Shown: in pieces, positions 16,809 to 25,341 of the stretch | How positions within the stretch are numbered: the first letter of the stretch is position 1 | Layout of the letters: the number at the start of each line of letters is the position of its first letter | NCBI GenBank assembly: GCA_035574235.1 | Contig: DATLZA010000165.1 | Span: forward strand, 1-50,644 | DNA: 50,644 nucleotides | Direction of reading: 5' to 3' | From: Planctomycetota bacterium | GTDB lineage: Bacteria > Planctomycetota > MHYJ01 > JACPRB01 | The notes under the pieces: model-generated | What the model saw: the letters and a program-made list of their open reading frames with translations, nothing else | Database searches by the model: none | What the model was told of the DNA's origin: nothing | Translations under genes and position numbers: made by a program

Positions 16809-17263
16809 TGGCGAAGCTCCTGCGTCTCGGGTGGATCCTGGCGTTCGCCGCCGCCGTGCTGGCCTATCCCGTGGCCTGGCTGATCGGCCGCGGCGCGGTG
16901 GAAGTCTATTTCGTCACCCCGTACGACGCCAAGACCGTTGAAGTCAACCGCGGACTTTTCCAGCTCGACCAGCCGGACCCGAAGGCTCCGGACTACGACC
17001 GGAAAGTCATGGGCCTCTACGGACTGCCGAACGAGAATCCCGATGTCGTGGTCTTTCCGTCCAGGGAACGGCTTTTTTCCCCGCCCGAAAAGCCCTCGCT
17101 CAAACTCCTCTTCGTGGATAAAGACAAGGGGGAAAACCCCCTGCAGCTCAAAACCGTCTACTTCTTCGCCAAGTGGATCCTGAGGGCGGCGCTCGCCGGC
17201 GGCGTCCTGCTCCTGGCGCTTTGGCTCCTCGTCTCCCGGCGCCGTCCCGCCCCCGCGGCCTAA
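16808..17263 (+). CDS. Hypothetical two-helix membrane protein
   Basis: The 151-residue protein has an N-terminal membrane segment (about residues 7-27, WILAFAAAVLAYPVAWLIG), a polar domain of about 90 residues and a second membrane segment (about 119-143) followed by a basic tail (SRRRPAP). The polar part would face the periplasm. TGATG links it to the YceI gene, so the two are probably translated together. I do not recognise the family. Confidence 0.7.
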   Translation: MAKLLRLGWILAFAAAVLAYPVAWLIGRGAVEVYFVTPYDAKTVEVNRGLFQLDQPDPKAPDYDRKVMGLYGLPNENPDVVVFPSRERLFSPPEKPSLKLLFVDKDKGENPLQLKTVYFFAKWILRAALAGGVLLLALWLLVSRRRPAPAA

Positions 17264-17313
17264 CGGCAACGCCTCCGTCCGCGTTCTATAAGTAGTCCTT
17301 CTGGGGAGAACTC

Positions 17314-20300
17314 ATGCGCCTCCTGGGATGGGGATTCCTCCTCGCCGTGTGGGCCGTGCCCGGCGCCGCGCCCGTTTATGCCATCCGGAACGCCACGGTC
17401 GTTCTGGCCCCCTTCTTCACGCTCGAAAAAGGCACCGTCGTCATCCGCGACGGGCTCATCGCGGACGTGGGTCCCGACGTCGAGCCTCCCCCGGACGCGG
17501 AGGTCCTGGACGGAAAGGGCCTTTTCGTTTACGCCGGATTCATCGACGGCCGCACGACGCTGGGGCTTCCGGACACCAAGCGCCCGCCCGACGCCCGGCG
17601 GATCGCCGAGGGGGACAAACCCGACTTCGCCCGCGACGCTCCGGCCTCCATGGAGCAGGCCAACCGCAAGGGAATCCGGCCCGAACTCGACGCCGCCGAG
17701 CTCGTCCATATCTCCGATGCGGACGCCAAAAAAGCCCACGCGGGCGGTTTCGCCGCGGCGGTGGTGGCCGCCGCCGAGGAATATCTTTCCGGCCGCGGAG
17801 CCGCGATCACGCTTTCCGGCGCCCCCCGCCGGAACGCCCTCCTGCGCGCGGAGACGGGTCTCCACGCTTCCTTCCGCTCGTATGGGGACGGATACCCCAC
17901 CACCACGATCGGCGTTCTCGCGCACCTCCGGCAGACGCTCCTGGACGCCGCCCACTACCGGAAACTCTGGGACGCCTATCGTCCCGGTCGCCCGCGCCCG
18001 GCCGTCGATCCGTCCCTCGAAGCGCTCCAGCCTCTTCTCCGCGGCGAGGTCCGGCTCTTCTTCGAAGCCGACACCGAGACCGAGATTCATCGCGCGCTCG
18101 ATCTGGCGAAGGAATTCGGACTCCGGCTCGTCCTCGTCGGAGGCGCTTCCGCGGGCCGCGTGGCCGCGCTCCTTCGGGAAAAGGACGTGCCGGTCGTGCT
18201 CTCCCTGAAGCTCCCCCGCGAGGAGAAACCCTCGCCCGAGGATCCCGAGAAGCTGCGTCGGGAGCGGGAACGCCTTCGCCACGAGGAGATCGACGCCGCT
18301 CTGCGGCTTCATGAGGCCGGCGTGCCCTTCTGCTTCTCGACGGCGGGCCTTGCGTCCCCGGCCGAGGCGCTCTCCGCCATCCGCCGCCGGATCGAGCGGG
18401 GGCTTCCCGCGGAGGCGGCCCTGGCCGCCCTGACCACCTCCCCCGCCCGGCTCTACGGCCTGTCGGCCACCCATGGAACCCTCGCCCGGGGAAAATCGGC
18501 CAACGTGACCGTCCTCACCGCGCCGCTGGGAGATCCCAAGGCGGCCGTGCGCTACGTCTTCGCCGACGGACGCAAATTCGAGCTCGAAGGAAAGCCCCCC
18601 GCGGAGAAGGAGAAGAAAGACCCTCCCGCGGATTCCAAGATCAAGCCCCTGGCCGACGACGACGTCGAGATCGAGGCCGACCGGCGGCCCTCGACGCGCA
18701 CCGGCGGCAACGTCTTCATCCGAAACGCCACGATTCTCACCGTCGCCCGAGCGGGCGCCATCGAGCGCGGGTCGATCCTCGTCCGCGACGGCAAGATCGT
18801 CGAGGTGGGTCCCGATCGGCGCGCCCCCTCGGACGTTCCCATGATCGACGCGAGCGGGCTTTACGTCATGCCCGGCATCGTGGACTGCCATTCCCACATC
18901 GCCGTCCAGGGCGGACTCAACGAGTCTTCGCAATCGATCACCCCCGAAGTCCGGATCGCGGACGCCCTGGATCCGCGGGACGTGGCGATTTACCGGGCGC
19001 TGGCCGGAGGCGTCACCTGCGCCCAGATTCTTCACGGCAGCGCCAATTCCATCGGCGGCCAGAGCGCGCTCGTCAAGCTCAAGTACGGCATCTCGCCGCC
19101 GCGGGCCATGCTCATCCCGGACGCGCCGCGGCACGTCAAGTTCGCCCTCGGCGAGAACCCCAAGCAGTCCAACTGGGGGCAAAACCGCGGCAAACGTTTT
19201 CCGAACACGCGCATGGGCGTGGAGGCCGTCTTCCGTCGCGCCTTCGCCGAGGCCCGCGCGTACGAGGAGGCCCGCCGGCGCGATCCGCTCGTGCGACGGG
19301 ATCTCCGCCTGGAGGCCCTGGCCGACATCCTGCGCGGGGACCTCCGCGTTCAGTGCCACTCCTACCGCGCCGACGAGATCCTCATGTTCCTCGACGTCGC
19401 GCGCGACTTCGGGCTGCGGCCGCCCGTGTTCCAGCACGTCCTGGAAGGGTACCGCGTGGCGCCGGAGCTGGCCGCCGCGGGGGCGGCGGCTTCGACCTTC
19501 AGCGACTGGTGGTCTTACAAGATCGAGGCCTACGAGGCGATCCCCCACAACGCGGCGCTCCTGACCCGGGCGAGCGTCCTGACCTCCGTCAACTCCGACA
19601 GCCCCGAACAGATCCGGCACCTCAACATCGAGGCGGCCAAGGCCATCAAGTACGGGGGCCTCTCGGAGGCCGAAGCGTTGGCGCTCGTGACGCTCCATCC
19701 GGCCCGCCAGCTCGGCATCGACGACCGGGTCGGCTCGATCGAACCGGGAAAGGACGCCGATCTCGCCTTCTACAACGGCCATCCCCTCTCGTCCTACAGC
19801 CGGTGCGTGCTCACGCTGATCGAAGGGGAAGTCTACTTTGAGGACCGTTCCGGGCCCGTTCACGCCACGGCTTCGTTCCGTCCCGAAACCCGCCCTCGCC
19901 GGGATCCTCTTCCCCTGCCGCGCGGCCCGCGCGTGGCCATCGTCAACGCCCAGGTCCACCCCGTCCTCCTTCCCCCCTTCCGGGGCGCCGTCCTCATCGA
20001 CGGCGGCAAGATCGTCGGCCTGGGCCCCGACGTCCGGCCGCCCGACGGTTTCGAGATCCTGGACGCCGAAGGGCTTTCGGTCTATCCGGGCCTCATCGAT
20101 CCCCTGACCGCGATCGGCCTGCTCGAAATCGGCTCCGTCGCCGGCACCCGCGACGAGGCGGAAATCGGGGAGGTCCAGCCGGACCTGCGGGCGATCGCCG
20201 CGATCAATCCGCACAGCGAGCACGTGGCCGTCACGCGCGCCAACGGGATCACCGCGGCCCTCGTGGTTCCCCAGGGAGGCAAGATCGCCGGCCAAAGCGC

Positions 20301-21108
20301 GCTCGTGCGCCTGGACGGCTGGGTGCCCGGCGAGATGTCCGTGCGCCACGTCTTCGCCCTTCACGTCCACGTGCCGCCCCGGCGCGACGGCGAGTCGAAT
20401 TCCAAGGAGGAAGACGACCGCCGGCTCAAGGACATCCGGGACATTTTCCGCGAAGCGCAGGGCGCCGCGGCGGCCGGCGGCGCTCGGGATCCGCGTCTGG
20501 ACGCCCTGGCGCCCTATCTCCGGAGGGAGCGTCCGGTCGTTTTCCACGCCCAGTCGGCCCGGGAGATCCGGGAGGCTCTCGAACTGGCGGCCGAGTTCGG
20601 CCTCCGGCCCATCCTCGCGGGCGGCCGCGAAGCCTGGAAGGTCGCCGATCTCCTGGCCGAAAAGAACGTCCCCGTGATCCTGGCCGGCGTCCTGCAGCTG
20701 CCGCTCAACGATCATGATCCCTACGACGCCGTTTTCGCCAATCCGGCGCGGCTGGCCAAGGCGGGCGTCCGGTTCGCCGTCAGCGCCGCGGAGATCTTCA
20801 GCGGAAACAGCCGGAACACGCCCTACCACGCGGCATGGGCGGCCGCCTACGGGCTGGATCGTGACGAGGCCCTGCGGGCCGTGACGGTCTACCCCGCGAT
20901 GATCCTGGGGGTCTCCGAGAGAATGGGCAGCCTGACGCCCGGCAAGGACGCGGACCTGATCGTCACGACGGGCGATCCGCTCGAAGTCGTGACCGACGTC
21001 GTCGCCATGTTCATCCGCGGCCGGCCGGTGCCGCTGGAGTCCAAGCACACGCGGCTCTACGAAAAGTTCCGGCGCCGCCTGGAAGACCGGAGCGCGCAGC
21101 CCCGGTAA
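17314..21108 (+). CDS. Giant exported triple amidohydrolase-like protein
   Basis: The 1264-residue protein has a signal peptide and three amidohydrolase-like modules: about residues 23-430, 465-850 and 873-1264. Only the middle module has the HxH metal motif (GIVDCHSHI, near residue 525), later histidines in VQCHSYR and FQHVLEGYR, and Asp in SVNSDSPE. The first (YAGFIDGRTTLG) and third (YPGLIDPLTAIG) modules have lost HxH at the same position while keeping the flanking fold, such as SLTPGKDADLIV. The outer modules are probably structural or ligand-binding. The charged Lys/Glu/Pro linker near 425-460 separates modules 1 and 2. GGGGAG precedes the ATG. The substrate is unknown, with dipeptides or cyclic amides possible. 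Confidence 0.87.
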   Translation: MRLLGWGFLLAVWAVPGAAPVYAIRNATVVLAPFFTLEKGTVVIRDGLIADVGPDVEPPPDAEVLDGKGLFVYAGFIDGRTTLGLPDTKRPPDARRIAEGDKPDFARDAPASMEQANRKGIRPELDAAELVHISDADAKKAHAGGFAAAVVAAAEEYLSGRGAAITLSGAPRRNALLRAETGLHASFRSYGDGYPTTTIGVLAHLRQTLLDAAHYRKLWDAYRPGRPRPAVDPSLEALQPLLRGEVRLFFEADTETEIHRALDLAKEFGLRLVLVGGASAGRVAALLREKDVPVVLSLKLPREEKPSPEDPEKLRRERERLRHEEIDAALRLHEAGVPFCFSTAGLASPAEALSAIRRRIERGLPAEAALAALTTSPARLYGLSATHGTLARGKSANVTVLTAPLGDPKAAVRYVFADGRKFELEGKPPAEKEKKDPPADSKIKPLADDDVEIEADRRPSTRTGGNVFIRNATILTVARAGAIERGSILVRDGKIVEVGPDRRAPSDVPMIDASGLYVMPGIVDCHSHIAVQGGLNESSQSITPEVRIADALDPRDVAIYRALAGGVTCAQILHGSANSIGGQSALVKLKYGISPPRAMLIPDAPRHVKFALGENPKQSNWGQNRGKRFPNTRMGVEAVFRRAFAEARAYEEARRRDPLVRRDLRLEALADILRGDLRVQCHSYRADEILMFLDVARDFGLRPPVFQHVLEGYRVAPELAAAGAAASTFSDWWSYKIEAYEAIPHNAALLTRASVLTSVNSDSPEQIRHLNIEAAKAIKYGGLSEAEALALVTLHPARQLGIDDRVGSIEPGKDADLAFYNGHPLSSYSRCVLTLIEGEVYFEDRSGPVHATASFRPETRPRRDPLPLPRGPRVAIVNAQVHPVLLPPFRGAVLIDGGKIVGLGPDVRPPDGFEILDAEGLSVYPGLIDPLTAIGLLEIGSVAGTRDEAEIGEVQPDLRAIAAINPHSEHVAVTRANGITAALVVPQGGKIAGQSALVRLDGWVPGEMSVRHVFALHVHVPPRRDGESNSKEEDDRRLKDIRDIFREAQGAAAAGGARDPRLDALAPYLRRERPVVFHAQSAREIREALELAAEFGLRPILAGGREAWKVADLLAEKNVPVILAGVLQLPLNDHDPYDAVFANPARLAKAGVRFAVSAAEIFSGNSRNTPYHAAWAAAYGLDRDEALRAVTVYPAMILGVSERMGSLTPGKDADLIVTTGDPLEVVTDVVAMFIRGRPVPLESKHTRLYEKFRRRLEDRSAQPR

Positions 21109-21116
21109 CGGCGCCG

Positions 21117-22274
21117 CTACGGCCGCGCGATCAGCAGAAGATGCTCCCGCCGCGGGGGCCCGCCGGTCCAGTCGCGCCGCCGCTGCGAGGCCGCCGCGAC
21201 GAGGCGCAACCCCGCCTCCGCCGCCAGCCCGGCGAACAGGCGGTCCGCGCGCAGGTCGCGTCCGTCCCCCACCAGGAGGAGCAGCCGGCCGCCCGGGGCC
21301 AGTGCCGCCGACAGACGTCCGAGGACCTTCCCCATATCCTCCTCGTATCCCGCTCCGCCCGCCCGTCGGGCCCCGATCTCGTGCGCTTCCTCGAAGGAAG
21401 GATCGATCCCGAAGAGCGGGTACCGCCGCGCCTGGTGCGCCGCGTAGTCGTAGGTGCCCGGATACGGCGGCGAACTCAGCACCAGATCGAAGGCGGCGGC
21501 CGGGATTTCGACCGTCCGCGCGTCGCCCCACCGCAGATCCGGCTCGCGCCGCGGAACGCCCCGCTTGTGGAGATCCGAGGAAAGCCGCAGAAGCATCCCG
21601 GTCAGCTCGTGGGCACGCGACGCGAACGCCCGGAAGGTCGCGTGCCGGGGCCGGGGCCGGCGCCGCGGGTCGATCCGCACGTCGCTGTCTCCCGCCTGAC
21701 GGGACAGCTTCACCACGATCGAGGACAGGACGACCGCGAACATCCGCCGGAACTCGGCGTCCGGTTCCTCCTCCAGAAGCGCCTTGAGAAGGCAGATTTC
21801 CCGGAGAATATGCGGGTCGTACCAGGCCCGCTCCGCGACGGCCCAGGGGGGAAGACGGAAGGCGCGGTCGGACTCGGCGGCGGCACGGGCCGCGCGCCGG
21901 CGCGCGGCCGCTTCGAAGCGGCGGCAGCGCTCGGGAGGCCACACGCGGGTGCGCGCCCACGCGATCTCGAGCGCGACCCGCGAGACGTCGATTCCCGTGA
22001 AGGCCCGCCCGGACCGGAGGGCCTCGAGCGCCGTCGTCCCGGACCCCACGAAGGGATCGAGAACCCGCTCTCCGGAAAACGCCGCCAGCGCCCGCCGGGC
22101 GGTCTCCGGGTGCATGCGCGCCGGATAGGCGTGGAACCCGTGCGTCCAGGGAAGCTCCGCGGCGGGATCCACCTCCAGGCACGCCGCTAGAGCGCGAGCC
22201 GCCGCCGGCTCCCCGGACGTCTCGACGGGTCCGCCCGTCTGACTGAGGCTTCGTCTCTTGCGGTCTCGGGGCAT
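21117..22274 (-). CDS. DNA methyltransferase-like protein (N4/N6 amino type)
   Basis: The 385-residue protein has a SAM motif DPFVGSGTTALEALRSGR (about residues 65-82) ahead of a catalytic SPPY motif (LSSPPYPGTYDYAAH, about 280), the order of alpha/gamma-type amino-methyltransferases. HGFHAYPARMHP near the N-terminus is typical of the DNA methyltransferase/TRM11-like family. No restriction endonuclease or specificity gene is adjacent, so it is either an orphan DNA methylase or an RNA methylase. It is convergent with the amidohydrolase gene and divergent from apbE with only 18 nt between starts. Confidence 0.78.
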   Translation of the reverse strand: MPRDRKRRSLSQTGGPVETSGEPAAARALAACLEVDPAAELPWTHGFHAYPARMHPETARRALAAFSGERVLDPFVGSGTTALEALRSGRAFTGIDVSRVALEIAWARTRVWPPERCRRFEAAARRRAARAAAESDRAFRLPPWAVAERAWYDPHILREICLLKALLEEEPDAEFRRMFAVVLSSIVVKLSRQAGDSDVRIDPRRRPRPRHATFRAFASRAHELTGMLLRLSSDLHKRGVPRREPDLRWGDARTVEIPAAAFDLVLSSPPYPGTYDYAAHQARRYPLFGIDPSFEEAHEIGARRAGGAGYEEDMGKVLGRLSAALAPGGRLLLLVGDGRDLRADRLFAGLAAEAGLRLVAAASQRRRDWTGGPPRREHLLLIARP

Positions 22275-22280
22275 CGCGGC

Positions 22281-22287
22281 TAAGGTA
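22281..22287. promoter_or_regulatory. Shared 7-nt divergent -10 element between the methyltransferase and apbE genes
   Basis: Within TAAGGTA, the plus strand reads TAAGGT 6 nt before the apbE ATG and the minus strand reads TACCTT 7 nt before the methyltransferase ATG. With only 18 nt between starts, both genes can only be transcribed from here without a leader. Confidence 0.4.
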
Positions 22288-22292
22288 GGCGC

Positions 22293-23288
22293 ATGCGTCG
22301 GGCCTTGCGAACCGGACTGGCGGTTTCCCTTCTGGCGGGCTGCATTGTACCCGGCGAGGGTTCCCTCGCAAGGTTCGAGTTCACGGAGTCCCACATGGGG
22401 ACGCCCTGCCGGGTCGTCTTCTACGCCGCCGGTCCCGGGGAAGCGGAGCGCGCCCGGCGGGCGGCGTTCGCGGAGCTGGCGGCGGTCGACGAACGCATGA
22501 GCGATTACCGCGAGGACAGCGAGATTTCCCGTCTCAGCCGGCGGTCGGGGGTCGGCCCCGTGCCTGTTTCGGAGCCGCTCTTCGAAGTCCTTTCGGCCGC
22601 CCGTAAATTTTCCGAGCTTTCCGGGGGCGCCTTCGACGTGACGGTGGGCCCGCTGGTCGAGCTCTGGCGCAAAGCTCGGCGCGAGGGTCGCCTTCCGCCT
22701 CCGGAGGCGGTGCGGGAGGCCCTGGAACGGACCGGCTGGACGAAGCTCGTGCTGGATCCGGCGGCCCGGACCGTCTGCCTCGAGCGGGCGGGAATGAAGC
22801 TCGACGTGGGAGGCATCGCCAAGGGGTACGCGTGCGACCGGGCGCTCGCGGCGCTGGCCCGCCTCGGGATTCGCCGGGCCATGGTCGACACCGGCGGCGG
22901 CATGGCTCTCGGGGATCCTCCCCCGGACCGCACCGGCTGGCGGATCCAGGTGGCCGACCAGTCGTCGAAGGTGCTCGTTCTTGCCCGGCGCGGGGTGGCG
23001 ACCTCCGGGGACTGGGAGCGCTACGTCGAGATCGACGGCGTTCGCTATTCGCACATCGTGGATCCGGCCACGGGCGTCGGATTGACGAACCGCATCCTCG
23101 TGACGGTCGTGGCGCCGGACGGAATGAGCGCGGACGCCCTGTCCACGGCGCTCTCGGTTCTGGGGCCGGAGCGCGGGCTGCGGCTGGCCGAGGATCTCCC
23201 CGGCGTCGAGGCCTGGATGCGCTGGCGCGAGAACGGCGCGATCCGGACCGCCCAGACCTCCGGCTTCGCCGCCCTCCTGGAGCCTTAA
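22293..23288 (+). CDS. apbE: FAD:protein FMN transferase lipoprotein
   Basis: The 331-residue ApbE-family protein attaches FMN covalently to Thr of target proteins such as RnfG or NqrC, in the periplasm. It has a lipobox (SLLAGC, Cys17) and the family motifs HMGTPCRV, GAFDVTVGPLVELW, KLDVGGIAKGYACDRA, DTGGGMALG, ATSGDWERY and SHIVDPATG, with a C-terminal MSADALSTAL carrying the Mg-binding Asp. No Rnf or Nqr gene is in the window, so the target protein is unknown. Confidence 0.93.
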   Translation: MRRALRTGLAVSLLAGCIVPGEGSLARFEFTESHMGTPCRVVFYAAGPGEAERARRAAFAELAAVDERMSDYREDSEISRLSRRSGVGPVPVSEPLFEVLSAARKFSELSGGAFDVTVGPLVELWRKARREGRLPPPEAVREALERTGWTKLVLDPAARTVCLERAGMKLDVGGIAKGYACDRALAALARLGIRRAMVDTGGGMALGDPPPDRTGWRIQVADQSSKVLVLARRGVATSGDWERYVEIDGVRYSHIVDPATGVGLTNRILVTVVAPDGMSADALSTALSVLGPERGLRLAEDLPGVEAWMRWRENGAIRTAQTSGFAALLEP

Positions 23289-23289
23289 G

Positions 23290-24576
23290 CTACTTGATCC
23301 CCTCGCGCGGCTTGCCCGGAATGGGCATCGGCCGGACGGGGTTGGGGCCGAACTCGTACTTGGGCGGGCTCAGATCGAGCTCCGCGGTCGCGAGATCCGC
23401 CCAGGCGATCGCTTTGCCGGTGTATGCCGCTTCCCGCCCGAGGATCGCGGTGAGGGAGCTTTCGGCCACCTGGGTCGCCTCGTTGATGGGCTTGCCGGCG
23501 CGGATGCTCTCGATCCAGTCCGTATGCTCCTGGACGTACGCCTTGGCGATCGAGGGCTTTTCCTTGAACTCGTCCTCGAAGCTCCAGTTCTTCTCGCCGC
23601 GGATGACGCCGTTGTAGACGTCCACCTCCCCCTTCGTGCCCCGGAAGTAGGCGGCCACCTGTCCGGGGCAGCCCGGCCACTGGCGGCACATGCTCGTGAC
23701 GTGGACCCCCTTCGGATACTCGTAGTCCACGCAGAAGTGATCGTACACGTTGCCCCACTGTTCGCCCACGCGGGTCTGGCGACCGCCCACGGCGACGGCC
23801 CGGACGGGCCGGGCGTTCATCACCCAGTCGGTGACGTCGATCGTGTGAATGTGCTGCTCGACGATGTGGTCCCCCGAGAGCCAGTCGTAAAAGAGCCAGT
23901 TGCGGATCTGCCACTCCATGTCGCTCTCGTTGGGCCGGCGCGCCTTGGGCGCCCAGGGCAGGCCGGTGTTGTAATACGCGCGTCCGGCGACGATCTCGCC
24001 GATCCAGCCGTCGTGCACCCGCTTGATCGTTTCGATGAAACTCTTCTGATGGCGGTACTGGGTCCCGGCGAGAACGGCGAGCTCCTTCTCCCGCGCCTTC
24101 TTTCCGACCTCGATCACCTTGCGGACGCCCGCCGGGTCCACGGCGACGGGCTTCTCCATGAACACGTGCTTTCCCGCCTCGACCGCGGCGGCGAAGTGGA
24201 GCGGCCGGAAGCCCGGCGACGTGGCCAGGAGCACGACGTCCACGCCGCTTTCGAGAACCTTCTTGTAGGCATCGAGCCCCGTGAAACAGTTTTCCGGGGT
24301 CACCTTGAACCCCTCGGTCCCCTCCAGCTCGCGGCCCACGGACTTGACGCGGTCTTCGAAAACGTCCGCGAGGGCGGTGATCTGCACGTTGGGGGCCGCC
24401 GCCAGGAAGTTTCCGGCCGCCCCTTTGCCGCGCCCGCCGCAGCCGATCAGGCCGGCCTTGAGAGTGGGAGTGCTCTGTCCGGCGTGCACCAGGGGCACGC
24501 GGGCCATGAAGGCGGCCGTTCCGGCGGCCGCGCCGGAAGCCACGAAGTCCCGGCGGCTGATCTTCTTCTGCGGCAT
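23290..24576 (-). CDS. Tat-exported Gfo/Idh/MocA oxidoreductase (paralogue 1)
   Basis: The 428-residue protein has a twin-arginine signal (SRRDFVASGAAAGTAAF), a Rossmann domain with GLIGCGGRGKG and the EKPVAVDP motif carrying the conserved Lys, then a beta-sheet domain with GDHIVEQHIHTIDVTDWV. It should be a periplasmic NAD(P)-dependent sugar or inositol-type oxidoreductase with tightly bound cofactor. AGGAGG lies upstream. It is very similar in layout to the genes at 25342 and 27595, ending in the same FGPNPVRP and IPGKPR signature, so the three arose by duplication. It is convergent with apbE, whose end is 1 nt away. Confidence 0.9.
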   Translation of the reverse strand: MPQKKISRRDFVASGAAAGTAAFMARVPLVHAGQSTPTLKAGLIGCGGRGKGAAGNFLAAAPNVQITALADVFEDRVKSVGRELEGTEGFKVTPENCFTGLDAYKKVLESGVDVVLLATSPGFRPLHFAAAVEAGKHVFMEKPVAVDPAGVRKVIEVGKKAREKELAVLAGTQYRHQKSFIETIKRVHDGWIGEIVAGRAYYNTGLPWAPKARRPNESDMEWQIRNWLFYDWLSGDHIVEQHIHTIDVTDWVMNARPVRAVAVGGRQTRVGEQWGNVYDHFCVDYEYPKGVHVTSMCRQWPGCPGQVAAYFRGTKGEVDVYNGVIRGEKNWSFEDEFKEKPSIAKAYVQEHTDWIESIRAGKPINEATQVAESSLTAILGREAAYTGKAIAWADLATAELDLSPPKYEFGPNPVRPMPIPGKPREGIK

Positions 24577-24753
24577 CGCGCGATTCCTCCTTGGACGTTC
24601 CCCGCCGCTCCCTCCCCGGGAAGCGCTCGGGCGCGTCCTCGAAATATACGCCGCCCGGCCCGCCGTGGCCAGCCTTTTTCCCGTAACGCCGGGGCTTCGG
24701 GATTATCTTTTTTGAAGGGGACGCATGTCCCGTCCTGCCGAAGGAGGCCCTCC
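24577..24753. promoter_or_regulatory. Divergent promoter region with inverted repeat upstream of the Dps-like gene
   Basis: This 177-nt gap holds a TATATT on the minus strand (24643-24648) for paralogue 1 and an AT-rich stretch GATTATC plus TTTTTTG on the plus strand. The inverted repeat GGGAC-GCAT-GTCCC (24718-24731) lies between this and the RBS AAGGAGG (24741-24747) of the Dps-like gene, a plausible operator for a stress regulator. Confidence 0.35.
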
Positions 24754-25341
24754 ATGAAACAGATCCACGCCGACCCCGAGACCCGCCGGATCCGCGGAAC
24801 CAACCGGTCCCAGAGGGTCCGCTCTTCCGCTCCTTTCGCGGCGGAGAAGCGCCCCGCCGTGGCGGAGCTCCTCAACTCCCTCCTGGCCGACGAATTCGTC
24901 CTCTACGCCAAGACGCGGAACTACCATTGGAACGTCCGTGGAATCCACTTCCGCGAGCTCCACAAGCTCTTCGAGGAACAGTACGAAAAGCTCGACGAGA
25001 TCCTCGACGAGGTCGCCGAGCGCGTCCGCACCTGCGGCGGGCTGGCGCTCGGGACCCTCTCGGAGTTTCTCGACGGCAGCCGGCTCCGCGAGCAGCCGGG
25101 CCGGTACCCCGACTCCCGCGCCATGATCGGAGATCTTCTCCGGGATCATGAGGAGGTCATCGATTTCATCCGGGAGGCCGTCGTGCGCTGCGACGACGAG
25201 TTCGGGGACGTGGGGACGTCCAACTTCCTGGCCGACCTGCTCCAGGATCACGAAAAGATGGCCTGGATGCTCGAGGCCACGATCGAGAACGACGTCCGCG
25301 AGCGCCGCGAGGAGGAGGCTCCCGCCCGCGCCCGCCGGTGA
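24754..25341 (+). CDS. dps: Dps/ferritin-like DNA-binding stress protein
   Basis: The 195-residue ferritin-like protein has the Dps arrangement: NYHWNVRGIHFRELHKLFEEQYEKLDE (given here as landmarks HWNVRG and LFEEQYEKLDE), with the inter-subunit iron site His and Glu residues, and a C-terminal helix LLQDHEKMAWML. Both ends are basic and flexible (RRIRGTNRSQR and the final REEEAPARARR), consistent with DNA binding. It should oxidise Fe2+ with peroxide and store iron. It sits inside the sugar-oxidoreductase cluster on the opposite strand. RBS AAGGAGG is 6 nt before the ATG. Confidence 0.9.
   Translation: MKQIHADPETRRIRGTNRSQRVRSSAPFAAEKRPAVAELLNSLLADEFVLYAKTRNYHWNVRGIHFRELHKLFEEQYEKLDEILDEVAERVRTCGGLALGTLSEFLDGSRLREQPGRYPDSRAMIGDLLRDHEEVIDFIREAVVRCDDEFGDVGTSNFLADLLQDHEKMAWMLEATIENDVRERREEEAPARARR

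Noticed and set aside
17260-22371. A 1703-residue open frame on the minus strand
   Set aside because: Codon composition, lack of family similarity and the well-supported triple amidohydrolase gene on the plus strand show that it is a GC-rich shadow frame.
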